A stretch of 64,000 nucleotides of DNA from Skeletonema tropicum (taxonomy: Eukaryota > Bacillariophyta > Thalassiosirophyceae > Thalassiosirales > Thalassiosiraceae), in the NCBI GenBank assembly GCA_037178625.1, contig CM074136.1, forward strand, positions 2,790,001-2,854,000. The letters are read 5' to 3'. Each line of letters opens with the position of its first letter. Positions within the stretch are counted from its first letter, which is position 1. The notes below the pieces were generated by a model. The model saw only the letters and a program-made list of their open reading frames with translations. It was not told where the DNA came from and did not search any database. Below, one piece after another: positions 11,426-22,325 of the stretch. Position numbers and translations under genes: made by a program.

Positions 11426-11725
11426 TTAGTGTAATGTACATAAGTAATAATGAATAGGGCAATACATCGCAATTCCTTTCTTTGTCATTAACGTGGAGAA
11501 GGAAGGCGCGAGAGCGGGAAGAGTTTGCTTGATTGAATGGATCTCTTCACTCCTCTCATCTCTCCAATCACCAAGGTAATATGCAGTTTCATTTATCTCT
11601 CCAACTAGCCCCCTGTTATCAGCTTCCGACAACCGGCTGAGATCTATTCGTTCAAGCACCGCGCCAGAGATCCACAGAATCAGCTTGATTATATTGGCCA
11701 ACTGATTGGAGGAAAGGCAAAACAT
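11426..11725 (-). pseudogene. Second LRR_5-family C-terminal tail
   Basis: The frame contains LVGEINETAYYLGDWRDER followed by SEEIHSIKQTLPAL, which lines up with LVGGIYDTVASLHLESWRN and ITRINQVLPTT in the neighbouring LRR_5 copy. It therefore appears to be the tail of a third family member without its repeats, fused behind the dead copy at 11728-12646. Confidence 0.5.
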
Positions 11726-11727
11726 TA

Positions 11728-12646
11728 TTGATCACAATGCTTGCACCTGACGTGACGCATCTCTATTTCCTTGCCTCATTCCGTCTCCTCCTAGTACCAT
11801 TTCCCTCCCTCTGTAGTGCATCTCCCTCTTTGTCATCGAGAATGGCTTTCCAAAGAGCGAGTTCCAGTAGTGTTGTAGCCTCTTTCAGCAGCGCTTTGTG
11901 TTCAGCTTTCTAGTGATCAAGACGGGAAGTGACTGTTCTCATCCATTGCTGCACATCTGGTGTAATTGAATTAGACTGCGTGGTGGGTAGTACTTGATTG
12001 ATGCGAGTAATTTCATCCGTCAATTCATTTCTCCAGCTCTCCAGATGCAACGAAGCAACCGTGTCGTAGATCCCCCCAACCAGATCAATTGTTGCTAGCT
12101 TTATGCAGCCATAGAACACATCAACAGCAATCATATCATCTTTCAATGGCAGGGCGATGCGTCTTAGACGTTGGCAATTCTTGAATGCGCTTCCTTGCAG
12201 CGTCTCCAAATCCTCCGGCAACTCCAATTCTGTCAGCTGCTCACAATCACCAAATGCATTACACTCAATAGTCCTCACAGTAGACATTGTAACGGATCTC
12301 AATGAGCGGCAATAAAAGAATGCACTTTTTCAATTCTTTCTAGCTTGTCAACGAATTCTACACGCTCAAGGGCGGTGCAACAAGTGAATGCACACGCTTG
12401 AATAATCTTTACGCCCATCAATTTGACACTTCTCAGTGAGCTGCAGTAGACGAACGCATAATTCTCGATTAGTTCGAACTCGTCGTGAAACTGTACATAG
12501 ATTAGTTTCCTACGATTACTGAACGCTCTGGCTGGAATTACTTTGACGGATCTATGAATTCTGGCCCTTCGAACATGTTGTGGTACAGCTTGATCGCCGC
12601 CCATGTAGACAAAAATCTCATCGACCTCGTCTCGTGCCTCCGCCAT
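11728..12646 (-). pseudogene. BspA-type LRR_5 protein, dead copy
   Basis: Inverted paralogue of the intact gene at 12945. From ATG at 12646 (MAEARDEVDEIFVYMGGD) it has the same succession of AF..C..L LRR_5 repeats. Compared with the intact copy it lacks one base near 12322-12332, where GAAAAAGTGCATTC replaces GAAAAGTATGCATTC, and so shifts frame. A TAG at 11912-11910 replaces the Tyr codon of the YKAEH motif, and a second TAG lies near 11780 where the partner has Glu. The frame otherwise stays readable to VTSGASIVINNVLPF, so decay looks recent. Confidence 0.75.
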
Positions 12647-12944
12647 CACTTCTTCACAGTGGTGTGCTATATTATCTGCACTACCTACTCTAGGAGAGCC
12701 CACAATAACGACAACATCAACATCTATCACCACCTATCACTATTAAAACGCCATGATGCTGTTGTGATGTTTCGTCTTCGGTGTCTTCGATCGGAGGTAG
12801 GTCGCAAGCTCAAGTATCAAGAATCAAGACACGTATCTTTCATTTCAGATGTCCATCCGTGATCCGGCCCGCTACAGCAGACAGCAGCACAAAAATAGAG
12901 CACATCATAGGCACATCTAGGGTGTTAGCAAGCTAGGAGAGGTG

Positions 12945-13895
12945 ATGGCGGAGGCACGAGACGAGGTCGATGAGATTTTTGTCTACATTGGCGGCGATCA
13001 AGAAGTGCCCGAGGGTGTTAGACGTGTCAGAATCCATAAATCCATTAAAATCATTCCTCGTGGGGCATTCTACAGTCGTAGAAATCTAATTTATGTGGAG
13101 TTTCACGATGAGATTGAAATAATTGAGGAGGTGGCATTCGCCGAATGCCGTTCATTGAGGGGCCCAATTAGATTGCTGGGCATCAAGATCATCAAAATGG
13201 AAGCATTCTCTCATTGTAAAGGACTAACAGGTGTAGAATTTGGTGACATGCTGGAAACGATTGAAAAGTATGCATTCTACGACTGCATCTCATTGAGGAG
13301 CATGACACTTCCTTCTGTAAGGACGGTTAGAGAGAATGCATTTAATTGTTGCGATGAGTTATCTGACGTGGAATTTGGTGAAGATCTTGAAACATTAGAA
13401 GCAAGGGCATTCGGTTACTGCCAGAAATTGAAACGACTCGTCTTGCCATTGAAAGAAAATATGATTGAAGATAATGTATTCGGTAACTGCCCAAAGCTAG
13501 AAAGAGTAGATCTCGTTGGGGGGATCCACAATACTGTTGCCTCTTTGCACATGGTAAGCTGGAGAAATGACATGGTGGGAGAAATCTGTGGAATGAATCA
13601 AGTACTACCTAACATCGAATCGTGGCGGAAGACTGAAATAATACAGCGGTGGATAGTATCAGTCATCCGCCAACTCAATCGCTACAAGGCTGAACACAAC
13701 ACCTTGTTGAAGGAGGCTACAACTCTGCTTGAACTCGCTCTGTGGAAGGCCAATCTTGATGATAACGAGGGAGGTGAGAGGGAGGGAATTAGAACAACGA
13801 GGGGGCGTCGAAAAAGAAGAAGGAAAGAGATTTGTGTTACATCTGGTGCAAGCATTGTGATCAAGAATGTGTTGCCCTTTCTAATGTTGGAATGA
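12945..13895 (+). CDS. BspA-type leucine-rich repeat (LRR_5) protein
   Basis: ATG at 12945 (MAEARDEVDEIFVYIGGD); the GTG just upstream is not needed. Residues of about 20-190 form tandem LRR_5 units of roughly 23 residues with the signature AF..C..L..v.f.d.le.I. A charged helical tail follows, with the diatom-typical LHMVSWRND, INQ-like NQVLPN and LLKEATTLLELALWKA motifs, a basic RGRRKRRRKE patch, and a hydrophobic end (IVIKNVLPFLML). No signal peptide is seen. Such proteins are very numerous in diatoms; their role is not established, and protein binding is the general LRR function. The dead paralogue lies head-to-head 299 bp upstream. Confidence 0.85.
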   Translation: MAEARDEVDEIFVYIGGDQEVPEGVRRVRIHKSIKIIPRGAFYSRRNLIYVEFHDEIEIIEEVAFAECRSLRGPIRLLGIKIIKMEAFSHCKGLTGVEFGDMLETIEKYAFYDCISLRSMTLPSVRTVRENAFNCCDELSDVEFGEDLETLEARAFGYCQKLKRLVLPLKENMIEDNVFGNCPKLERVDLVGGIHNTVASLHMVSWRNDMVGEICGMNQVLPNIESWRKTEIIQRWIVSVIRQLNRYKAEHNTLLKEATTLLELALWKANLDDNEGGEREGIRTTRGRRKRRRKEICVTSGASIVIKNVLPFLMLE

Positions 13896-13995
13896 CATGG
13901 TCGTGGTGGATTATGTTCTCGATTTGAAGTCATAGTAGATGTACATCACTTGAGTTGTCTTGATGATACAATACCATCTTTATCCTCACCTCTAC

Positions 13996-14280
13996 GATAG
14001 CAGGTAGCGACGACCAATATGGATTACTGATAGAAACAGCACCACTCGGCTCAGTCTCACAAATGGCCAATTTAACACTGCTCTCTAGACCATCAACACC
14101 AGCAACCAATAATGATGCACCCATTGGTCGCAGTCCTCCCCAAAGGCATGCTTTTGGCATTTATCTCCAACAGCTCTTGCAAGTCTAACAGCCATCTCGG
14201 AAGGCTGTGCTGCAGTTTGTTGAGGATGAGCATCATTCTTTAGGAATGCTCTCCTTTTGTCTGAAAATTTGTTGCGTGTA
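13996..14280 (-). pseudogene. Proteasome alpha-subunit fragment, frameshifted
   Basis: One minus frame reads SEMAVRLARAVGDKCQKHAF. Across a G run at about 14131-14146 the neighbouring frame continues GLRPMGASLLVAGVDG and ICETEPSGAVSISNPYW. The GxRPxGxxxLxAGxD and (D/E)PSG motifs with the helix before them are those of 20S proteasome alpha subunits. Only about 90 residues are present, with a single-base frame break and no N-terminal part, so this is a gene fragment rather than a working subunit. Confidence 0.6.
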
Positions 14281-14291
14281 GGTACCCATCG

Positions 14292-14339
14292 TCCTATCTA
14301 TTGTTGCTCCTATCTATTGTTGCTCCTATCTATTGTTGC
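14292..14339 (+). repeat. Tandem repeat, 16 bp x 3
   Basis: Three perfect copies of TCCTATCTATTGTTGC in direct tandem. Confidence 0.95.
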
Positions 14340-14894
14340 TCCCACCCTGAACTCGCTGCCGCTGGAAGAAAAGACGCAGCTGCTGCTGGGCATCTGCATC
14401 AACTACGATTGTGCACTGCGATAATGAGCTCTTTCTCGCGCAGACCTATTTTTACCTCTCGAAGGGCAGTCACCCATAACCATAAGTAAATACGCCAATA
14501 TTAGCCCGATTTCAATGATTCCAAGAGCATTATTATTCTCAGTAGGGAGGTAGTGAAGAGTGAGTGAGTGAGTTCTTTAGCTTTACCACACTTAGATCTA
14601 CGACTTGATTCAAAGTAATAGATTGGGTTTAACGCTCGCCCTCGACTATAAAAGGTGTTGTTTCACAAAAGGCTTTTCCCAATATTCAAGCGTGATACAG
14701 GTGCTCATGGTTGCCATGCACCTGAGCCTTTTCAATCCTCATGCCATTACGCAGTAGTTTATAGGATTAGCCGACCTACGATGGTCTTCAGCGGGTTCTC
14801 TTACTCTTTTGCCGTGTCTAGATCTATAGGGGACCCATTCTGCACCTACAGGGATAGATCTTTAGACAGAGTTGCAGCTTGACTTGTGGCAGGC

Positions 14895-15008
14895 CGGTTG
14901 TAGTTGCTTTCATCATACCCTGTGGGTTTCTGAATTTTTGTAAAGATTGGGATTTTGTACAGGCGTTGTGAATAGCGAAGCGAAGAGACGAGAATGGCCG
15001 TGTCATGA
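14895..15008 (+). repeat. Dispersed repeat, split copy
   Basis: Two blocks, CGGTTGTAGTTGCTTTCATC (14895-14914) and a 41-bp block at 14968-15008 beginning GTGAATAGCGAAGCG, are separated by 53 bp. The same two blocks are adjacent at 15934-15995. The pair brackets the 5S rRNA gene. Confidence 0.85.
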
Positions 15009-15116
15009 TGACGAAGAAATACCTACTTGCTCCGACGATCCATGATCAATTTGATGCCTAAGTACTACATATTGTACATAATGCAGTTTATAGTGTTTGT
15101 ATGGTCCCGATGCGAC

Positions 15117-15237
15117 AAGAACGACCATAATACCACAATGACAGCACCGCTTCCCGTCTGCTCAGCGAAGTTAAGCACTGTCGGGCCAGGTTAGTACTAC
15201 GGTGGGGGACCACGATGGAATCCCTGGTGTTGTTCTT
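15117..15237 (+). rRNA. 5S ribosomal RNA
   Basis: The core CCGCTTCCCGTCTGCTCAGC and GAAGTTAAGCACTGTCGGGC are eukaryotic 5S rRNA, including the internal Pol III control elements. The two ends close a perfect nine-pair helix I (AAGAACGAC with GTTGTTCTT, using one G-U pair), giving 121 nt. A T run at the 3' end would stop Pol III. It is a single copy in this window and is not linked to 18S or 28S genes. A minus-strand frame across it is a shadow. Confidence 0.93.
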
Positions 15238-16473
15238 TTGCTCCTGTTGCCTTTTATTTTGGCCCCTGCCTACAATACGATACATTATTGCACTTTACCC
15301 GCCTTCTTCCTTTCTTTTGCTCGGCCTTTCGCTCTTTCAGGTATAAAATGAAGAAGCTCGCTGCGTTGAATTTGTATTGGGTGTCTCATCGTCCGGCTAT
15401 TCTATCTTCAGTGTCATCCAGACGCATACTTATGAAAGATGTCAAGAGTTCAACCTGCTGCTGCTGATCCTCGTTTGGCTCCATCTTCATGAGAAGTGTT
15501 TTTCCCTCTCAGCTATATGTCGTAGATCGAAGATGAAACCTTCCACACGTCTATGTCTACGTCTACTGGTCCACTATTTGCGCTGCTAAGCCAAGTGCAA
15601 TGCTTTTCACGAAGAGTTCAATCTGCTGAGATTATGAGATTGGCTCCAGCTCGATTCGAATCCATAGTGAATCTATCGCTGCATTTGTACTAGCCAGCTA
15701 AGTAGCGGTGCAGTGGCAGGTGAAGATTGATCAATCCCTGAGATATTTCTCGCAACTTCAACTTGTTGTGTCAATCCGGTACTCGACTTATCCGCTCACC
15801 TGAACTAGAGAACGTTCACACTTCACACCTACTCAGTAAGAGACTGTGCAGGTGCAGTGCTTCTGATTATGTACGACTCAAAAGAAGAGTTAATACTGAT
15901 TGTTCTTCTTGGAAAGAACGGTCTTGAAAAGAACGGTTGTAGTTGCTTTCATCTGTGAATAGCGAAGCGAAGAGACGAGAATGGCCGTGTCATGACCATC
16001 GAACCAAAAATTTCCCTAGTGAAGGGATTAGTGAAAGACGAAGCCCTCCTATCACACCAACGTTAGTTGCCTACGCCTTTTGAGACTACATCACTCTCTT
16101 ACCATGTTGAACGGCTTGACGGTGGCGGACGATGCTAATGAGGCGAGGACGCATTCTTATGCTATTGATATTGCAGTACCACATCAGTAACGCCATGCAT
16201 CATTCTGAACCACGAATTCTTATTTGACTGCGACGTTTTATTGAATATACATGAGCCTAATGCTCATAGATGTACATGACACACGAAGAGCTGTAACAAA
16301 GCATTCAAGGATAAGATAGCAATAAATATAAATATTTGCTTATATCCTTCACCAGAGTTTCATTCCGATGCAGATGAGGACTTGCAATCTCTTTCCATCA
16401 ACTTTGACTTCGTCTTCATCTGACTACTATCACACATATAATATAACACACTCTTCAGGGAGTCCAAGTCTCT
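15238..16473. other. No confident gene
   Basis: Contains the compact copy of the dispersed repeat (15934-15995) and unassigned sequence. Short frames exist on both strands but none has a recognisable domain or clean start. Confidence 0.4.
15934..15995 (+). repeat. Dispersed repeat, compact copy
   Basis: The two blocks seen at 14895-14914 and 14968-15008 are joined here without the 53-bp interval. Confidence 0.85.
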
Positions 16474-17050
16474 TCAGTATCGTTGGGGAGTTGAGCTGCT
16501 CTTAGACCCTTTCGACGAAGGAGTCGAAGAGCTCTTTGACGACTTTGAACTCTTCGAAGAAACCTTCCAGCACTCCATACTTGTACTTGGTTTGTAGTCG
16601 ATGCCCCTAATCTCGCCAGTACCAACACTGACGGGGGCGCCACACACACCATACGCAATGTTTTCGAAGGATTCGAAAGTGCCGATGCTGTTCTTATCAA
16701 CGAGGCAAAACACTCAGAGTTGAGTGGATCGGCTGTGAAGACGTCAATTTGAAAGCCAAGGAGCGTAATGTATCACTATCATAATCATTGGGGTTGTCAT
16801 CAAGACACCAGCCCTGACCAACGTAAGTGAATTTGATGCCACCCTTCTTGATTGCTTTTGGCTGCTGCTGCATCTGATTAATATTCGTCATCTTGCTGCT
16901 GCTGCTTGCTGAAGAGCTACTAGAGACATACGAAACTACTCCTACTGCAGCGATAACCAATCCCCACAAGAAAATGAGTCTTTTGCTCAAAGGATTGACG
17001 GCGGCGGCATCGTTGCTTTCCTCAGTCTCTTCGGAAGTGATTGATTGCAT
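16474..17050 (-). pseudogene. Single-pass membrane protein with Cys-rich ectodomain, frameshifted
   Basis: ATG at 17050. Residues 1-25 are acidic/polar, then LIFLWGLVIAAVGVVSYV is a membrane segment (signal-anchor type), followed by a Ser run and a Cys-containing domain starting FTYVGQGWCLDDNPNDY. That frame stops near 16697, but neighbouring frames carry on with LLGFQIDVFTADPLNSEC and then CLVDKNSIGTFESFENIAYG through VGTGEIRGIDYKPSTSMECW, ending in a Ser/Lys-rich tail. At least two frame changes are needed to read it through. The pattern fits a small secreted-domain family I associate with diatoms; the function is unknown. Confidence 0.5.
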
Positions 17051-17954
17051 GCAAGTTCATTTTTTGTAATGTCGTCCACCTACCCTTGTATTCGCCGATG
17101 AATCTTTCTTGTTGTCGCAATTTAAATGACAAATCTTTCTTCCAAATGAATTTGAACGACCATAAAATCCTGTTGGGCGTAATGAAACGAATTCAACGAT
17201 TGAAATCCTGTTGGGCATGATGTGATAAGTTCAAGTAGACAAGTCGACGTCGAACTTTCTTGTTCTATTTGTCTGCTGCGCTGCTCTGACAATCAACGAT
17301 GAGTACAAGAGGCAAATGGAGGCAGAATAGCCTCCTTTCGCTTTAATTCGCCAATTCTTCGAACTACGATCCAGAATCAATAGCTCCGCTCTTACTTGTG
17401 ACTTCGTCTTCGCCATCATCATCATCATATTATTATTATCATGCTGCGTGGTGTGTGTGCGTTGTGTGGCGTTAGCCGTGTAGCCTGGGCAAAAAGTCGC
17501 CTCCGAGATGCTCTCGGCTCTGTCGCTCTCGTCCACCTTTATCATCTATCGCCACTTATGGAAACATCTCATCAAAGCAATCATTTGATTGTGATGATAT
17601 CTTGCGTTGACGCCGAGAGACGCCGAGCATGTTGTCTATCTAAGAGTTCATGAGATGAAAGTGGTAAAGTACCGGCGCGCTCTTTGTACCAGTTCCTACG
17701 AATCTGCATCCAAAATGCTGTCGTTGCGACAATGAAAATGACATAAGTAGAAGTCATCAAATAATAAGTCGAAGGCTATTGGCCCGCCAAACGTGGTTGC
17801 AACGCACCTGCATGCCCGCTGACGGTGGAAGGAATGAGAGGAAAGGCAAATGAATATGGTAGTGTTATTGACGCAAGAAGTAATGTGGCAGAAGTGGTGT
17901 TATTCTTTGTAAGTAGTAAAAGTCAAATAAATTTGTTGGCGATGGTGGAACCCA
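17051..17954. other. No confident gene
   Basis: A minus frame at 17545-17231 includes a Met run and a basic stretch but no domain. The sequence just after 17880 may be the 3' flank of the cytochrome b561 gene. Confidence 0.35.
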
Positions 17955-18812
17955 TCATTGGGCTTCTCCTAGTTCTACTTTGACATCGTGATCGTGTACT
18001 TCCTGGGTAGGGACAACCACGTTGTACTTGCTATTTCCGAGGTGTGTGATGGTCAAGGTAACAAGTACAGTAGCAGTGATGGTAGCAATTAATCCGCCAC
18101 TCCACTTCTGTGCTCGACTTTCCGAGAGATGCGTGCCCGTTTCCAACGCCACAAATGCAAGATAAAAGGAGATGAACCCCAATGCTCTGTGGCTGACATG
18201 TCCAATTTTTCTCCAGAGAGGCCAGTTCTTGAAGTTGGCATATTCAGCTTCATTCTCTGGCTTTCGCATAATACTCATCAAGAGGGGCTAAGATAGAGTA
18301 GGAGATTGAGAGCAAGGGAATACGTGAGAGTGAGAGAACATAGATGTCAACGAAATAATTTATGAACGCAAACTCTGCGAAGTGTATAATGCCTACCTGT
18401 AGGATCATACCAGCAGTGGCAATCGTTCCGACCACGGCATGGGCATACTCATATGGATCAGTCCGATCGCCAACTCCTTTCTGTTATGGCATGTACAGAA
18501 GAAAATAGCTGACGTGATGAGTAAATCAGAACTATGGCACGAAGACCGAAAGAAAGGAAACACAAACAGCACCAACATTTCCATTCTTACCTGCTCAAGC
18601 GCACTGAAATTCTTGACAGCGTATCCAAAACCTGCAAGAGCGAGGATCATACCAATAGTACCCATCACCATGTGGAAGTGGACACCAAACACTTCATGAT
18701 TCCAAGACTTTTTTGAATGCGCACGGACAAAGATTCCGACTGGCAGAAAGAAACCCCATCCTAGCAGCATCAAAATGCCATGAATTCTCATTTTTTCTGA
18801 GTAAGACGCCAT
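17955..18812 (-). CDS. Cytochrome b561 domain protein, 212 aa
   Basis: Three exons join in phase: 18812-18591, 18480-18397 and 18287-17955, with GTAAG or GTAGG donors and CAG or TAG acceptors. The product is a membrane protein with about five hydrophobic helices. Conserved His residues sit at positions 11 (IHGILMLLGWG), 45/47 (VHFHMVMG), 88 (YEYAHAVVG) and 132/135 (GHVSHRALG), as expected for the two haem b groups of b561-type transmembrane electron carriers. In the family these move electrons across endomembranes or the plasma membrane, often from ascorbate. No DOMON domain is attached here; the usual partner could be lost or elsewhere. Confidence 0.85.
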
Positions 18813-19795
18813 ATTTATGATTGACTTATTTTGATAGATGCTGTGTTGTTATTATTGATGTTTGTTTTTGTTATGATTAGTTAGCAGATTCTTCTTGTGA
18901 GCAGATACGTATCAAGTTTGGACACAGAGACATCTGTTCATCTCTCGGTGCTCTGGTTCAGCGCTGGGCTTCTCGTTTTCGTTTACTAACTCTATGGTAT
19001 CTCCACACGAGAATTTCCGGACTTTTTCCTCACTGATCGATTGACGGACTGCACACCGTTCCGCTCAAGTCGACGGTATGTAATGTGTGTGCCAAGCCGA
19101 TGGTATGTAATTCATAATAAAGGAGAGAGCAAGACGTTAATCGTCAAATCATAGGACCGACCCGCCGCCGAGAAGAATACTATCTCATCGCCTAGCCCAC
19201 CGTCACAACCACCCACAACAACATACATCTCATCATGTAGATGATAACACAACAAGCATGATGTTGGCACCCCTATCCCCTCTCTTCTTGTTCGTTGCCT
19301 CAAGAAGCTCTAAAATGGTCAGCCGTCAGCGTAGCGTTATTGTTGGCTGTTCTTAGGGGGCCCTTAAATTAAAATGTCTTCTACAAGCAGTTTTCAAAAG
19401 GCAACCAATCATTCCATCTCCGATGGCTGGAATGAATGCCAATATCTCCAGTGACACTTCCAAGCAAAGAAAACCCAATAATACTTCGCTACATGTACAA
19501 AGGTGGGGCAATGGACTAGGAAGTCTATGCAACTGTAGCCTCGTGAATGATGATGATGACGATGAGGTTGTTATGAGCGACAAGTCGAGTACCGATTGTC
19601 AGTCAATGTTGAAGTTGAGGTTGAAATCATCACAACATTTTCGGCACGCACCGTTTTCGGTGCAACTTTTTGAGGGGAGCAACTTTGAGGCCACTCTCCA
19701 ACCATGAAGACTACAAAGCAAGAACAGCTCTTGGCCGCGGAGGAATATTACATGGCAATGGTCTCCACCCAATATTTGTCACCCAGAGCGTGCAT
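18813..19795. other. Intergenic region, weak frames only
   Basis: A plus-strand ATG frame at 19423-19707 (94 residues, with an Asp run) has no recognisable domain and is not called. Nothing else is supported. Confidence 0.3.
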
Positions 19796-20209
19796 TCAAA
19801 TCACGGCAAATTTGTCAAACCTGGTCACATTTGACGGTAGCAAAGGCAATAATGATAGCACATCGGCAACTTGCTTCATCGGCCGCTCTATCCACTGTAA
19901 ATCAAAAGGCGTATGCATCATATTAGCATGCTGATTCTGTCTACTTATGAAGTGGCGCAGATTGATTCGCCGTCTGGAAGCGTCAGGAGCACAAAGCGCA
20001 GAATAACACATGTTCATATACTGATGACGGACGACGTTGTCATCTTTCACCGCCGAGAAAAAAGACGCGATGAATGAAACATATCCATCGTACATATTCA
20101 TCAATGGATGAGGCGAGACAAATGTGCGGTGCGCATCAACACACTTGATGGATAGTAAGGAAGCGGGCACATCTCCTAGAAAAATGCATCCACACGCAAC
20201 AAGCAGCAT
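19796..20209 (-). CDS. Possible small secreted protein, 137 aa
   Basis: ATG at 20209 with an in-frame TAG two codons upstream. The start MLLVACGCIFLGDVPASLL could be a signal peptide. The rest is His/Met-rich (HPLMNMYDGYVSF, HQYMNMCYSALC) and matches no family I know. Coding potential is only moderate. Confidence 0.3.
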   Translation of the reverse strand: MLLVACGCIFLGDVPASLLSIKCVDAHRTFVSPHPLMNMYDGYVSFIASFFSAVKDDNVVRHQYMNMCYSALCAPDASRRRINLRHFISRQNQHANMMHTPFDLQWIERPMKQVADVLSLLPLLPSNVTRFDKFAVI

Positions 20210-20891
20210 CTTCTATGAACACCAACACCAACAATATATGAGAATAGTATATTATATTTATGCTATTTCGAGTCTCGGTGGCGACGGTGAAGGTTCAAGA
20301 GTGTGCTCTATACTTACATCGATGCATAATATTTGAGCGACAAAAGCAATACACATACTACACTCTTGAGCACTGCTGCCCTCCATTCAGAGTCTCCATT
20401 CGCGGCAATAGATTAGAGGATGATAAAAACTAATTGCATGCGTAAACGATAGAAATGTAACATTGTTCAAGCCTCACTACAATAGCTTCAGTCCCTCTTG
20501 GATGTGAAACTACTATGCATAATCATCTGATACCGACTCTTGCTTGGAGATTAAATCTAGTAGTAGATTCTGAGCTGAATTAGATGATACTTCAATCACG
20601 TATTCGTCAAGAATGGTGACGATTCATTGCATTCTGTGATAGAGTTTATGCAGATGAACTCGACCTCATATCATATAATTTTCCTCCTGCCTCTTCTTGT
20701 GTCTTCTTTCTCGCCCAAGTTCGCTTTTTCATGAGATGGGTGTCTCAAAACAAAGCCAGCAGCAAAGCCACTCATTTTATCTTCCATCGACAATTAATCG
20801 ACACACACGAGCGAAGTCGTGCAGGCATTACTACTACAACTAGTTGTTCTCCGCTCCCCATATATAATATATAAATAATAGCGCCAATAAT
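20210..20891. other. Upstream region of SBDS gene
   Basis: AT-rich, with TATATAATATATAAATAAT just before the SBDS start at 20892. No other feature is seen. Confidence 0.4.
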
Positions 20892-22325
20892 ATGAGTCGG
20901 CAAATCACCCAGCCCGTCAATCAAGTCCGCCTAACCAACGTGGCAGTCGTCCGATTAAGTCGTGGCGGCCATCGCTTCGAAGTTGCATGCTACCGTAACA
21001 AAATAGTCAATTATCGTCAGGGGACCGAAACAGACCTATCTGAAGTCCTTCAAACCGAGCGAATCTTTACCAACGTGTCCAAGGGCCAATTCGCCAATTC
21101 GAAAACACTCCAAAAGTGCTTTGATACGACTGACGAGGAAGAAGTGTGCAGATTCATATTGGCCAATGGGGATGTCCAAGTGAGCGATCAAGAGCGAGCG
21201 GCGCAATTGGAATCGACCGCACGAGAGGTGGCGAGCATGGTATCCGAAAAGTGTGTCCATCCGATAAGTCGTAGGCCGTATACGATGCCGCAAATTCGAG
21301 ATGGGATGAAGGCTGCGGGATTTATGGTTCATCCGACGAGGAATATTAAGCAGCAGTTTTTGGATTGTGTGAGGTTGTTGCAGCAGAAGAAAGTTTTGGA
21401 TATTGAGAGGGCGAAGATGAAGTTGGCAATTGTCTTATTACTGCAGGAAGAGCATGATGATAATTATGATGGCAGCGATGAAAGTAACACTCGTTTGGCG
21501 GAACGAAGAGATGCTGTCACGACATTTCTTATCAATGAAGGTGTTGCAGCTGCCGATATTCTACCATCTACCGGCGACAACGACACACGCATAATATTCC
21601 AATCAGATCCATCTCTGTATCGAAGAATGGATGGTATTGCACGTCATGATGATGTTCATGGCCGTTTAGAAATTATTCAACAATGTGTTACGGAAGAGGG
21701 GGATGTCACGTTAGGGCATGAGTTGGAGCGTAAAGCACAGCAACAGCAACAACGAGATGAAAATAATCATGTGCTAACGACTGGAAGAGTTGCTACGCAA
21801 TCTGGTTCATATGAAGATAACGATGCGAATGAAGACGTTCCTACCCTATCAGATAAACTGCAGTCTGGATTACGATTGACTGAAGATAATGATGATCATC
21901 ACCACCCAACAATCACAAGAGTTGCAAACTCACGAAAGGCTCAGAAAGCCGCCCAAAAGAAGAGTAAAAAGGCAAAACGCCGAGAGAAGGAAGACGCAGC
22001 TGAAAGAGAGGCAAAGATTGCCGCAGAAAAAGCTCGTCAGAAGGAGCGAGATGAACGGCGGGGCCTTCAACAAAATAATAATACCTATAGTGCTGGTGAT
22101 ACTGCTGGTACGACGAAGAACAATGCGGATCATCAGGTATCTAATGCAGATAATATGGGAGAGTACAAAGCTTGTAATACGTGCGGTGGTAGCTTTGCAC
22201 CTCATGAGTATCGATCTCACTTCCGCAGCGATTGGCACAGGTATAATGTCAAGCTAAAGATGAAAGGATGTGCAACTGTGTCTGAGAAGGAGTTTTTACT
22301 TTGCGATTCGGATGCTTTCTTTTGA
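20892..22325 (+). CDS. SBDS: SBDS/SDO1 ribosome maturation factor with C-terminal REI1-like zinc finger
   Basis: Intronless, 477 residues, from ATG at 20892. Residues 1-240 are a complete SBDS protein: the N-terminal domain (LSRGGHRFEVACYRNKIVNY, TDLSEVLQTERIFTNVSKG), the central helical part (CVHPISRRPYTMPQIRDGM) and the C-terminal domain. SBDS works with the GTPase EFL1 to release eIF6 from new 60S subunits. A low-complexity, highly charged linker of about 190 residues follows (KKSKKAKRREKED), then CNTCGGSFAPHEYRSHFRSD and WHRYNVKLKMKG, a C2H2 finger of the kind found in REI1/ZNF622, another 60S maturation factor. Typical SBDS is about 250 aa; extended forms are, as I recall, known in plants and some protists. 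Confidence 0.93.
   Translation: MSRQITQPVNQVRLTNVAVVRLSRGGHRFEVACYRNKIVNYRQGTETDLSEVLQTERIFTNVSKGQFANSKTLQKCFDTTDEEEVCRFILANGDVQVSDQERAAQLESTAREVASMVSEKCVHPISRRPYTMPQIRDGMKAAGFMVHPTRNIKQQFLDCVRLLQQKKVLDIERAKMKLAIVLLLQEEHDDNYDGSDESNTRLAERRDAVTTFLINEGVAAADILPSTGDNDTRIIFQSDPSLYRRMDGIARHDDVHGRLEIIQQCVTEEGDVTLGHELERKAQQQQQRDENNHVLTTGRVATQSGSYEDNDANEDVPTLSDKLQSGLRLTEDNDDHHHPTITRVANSRKAQKAAQKKSKKAKRREKEDAAEREAKIAAEKARQKERDERRGLQQNNNTYSAGDTAGTTKNNADHQVSNADNMGEYKACNTCGGSFAPHEYRSHFRSDWHRYNVKLKMKGCATVSEKEFLLCDSDAFF

Noticed and set aside
15088..15285. Minus-strand 65-residue frame
   Set aside because: Lies across the 5S rRNA gene; a shadow.
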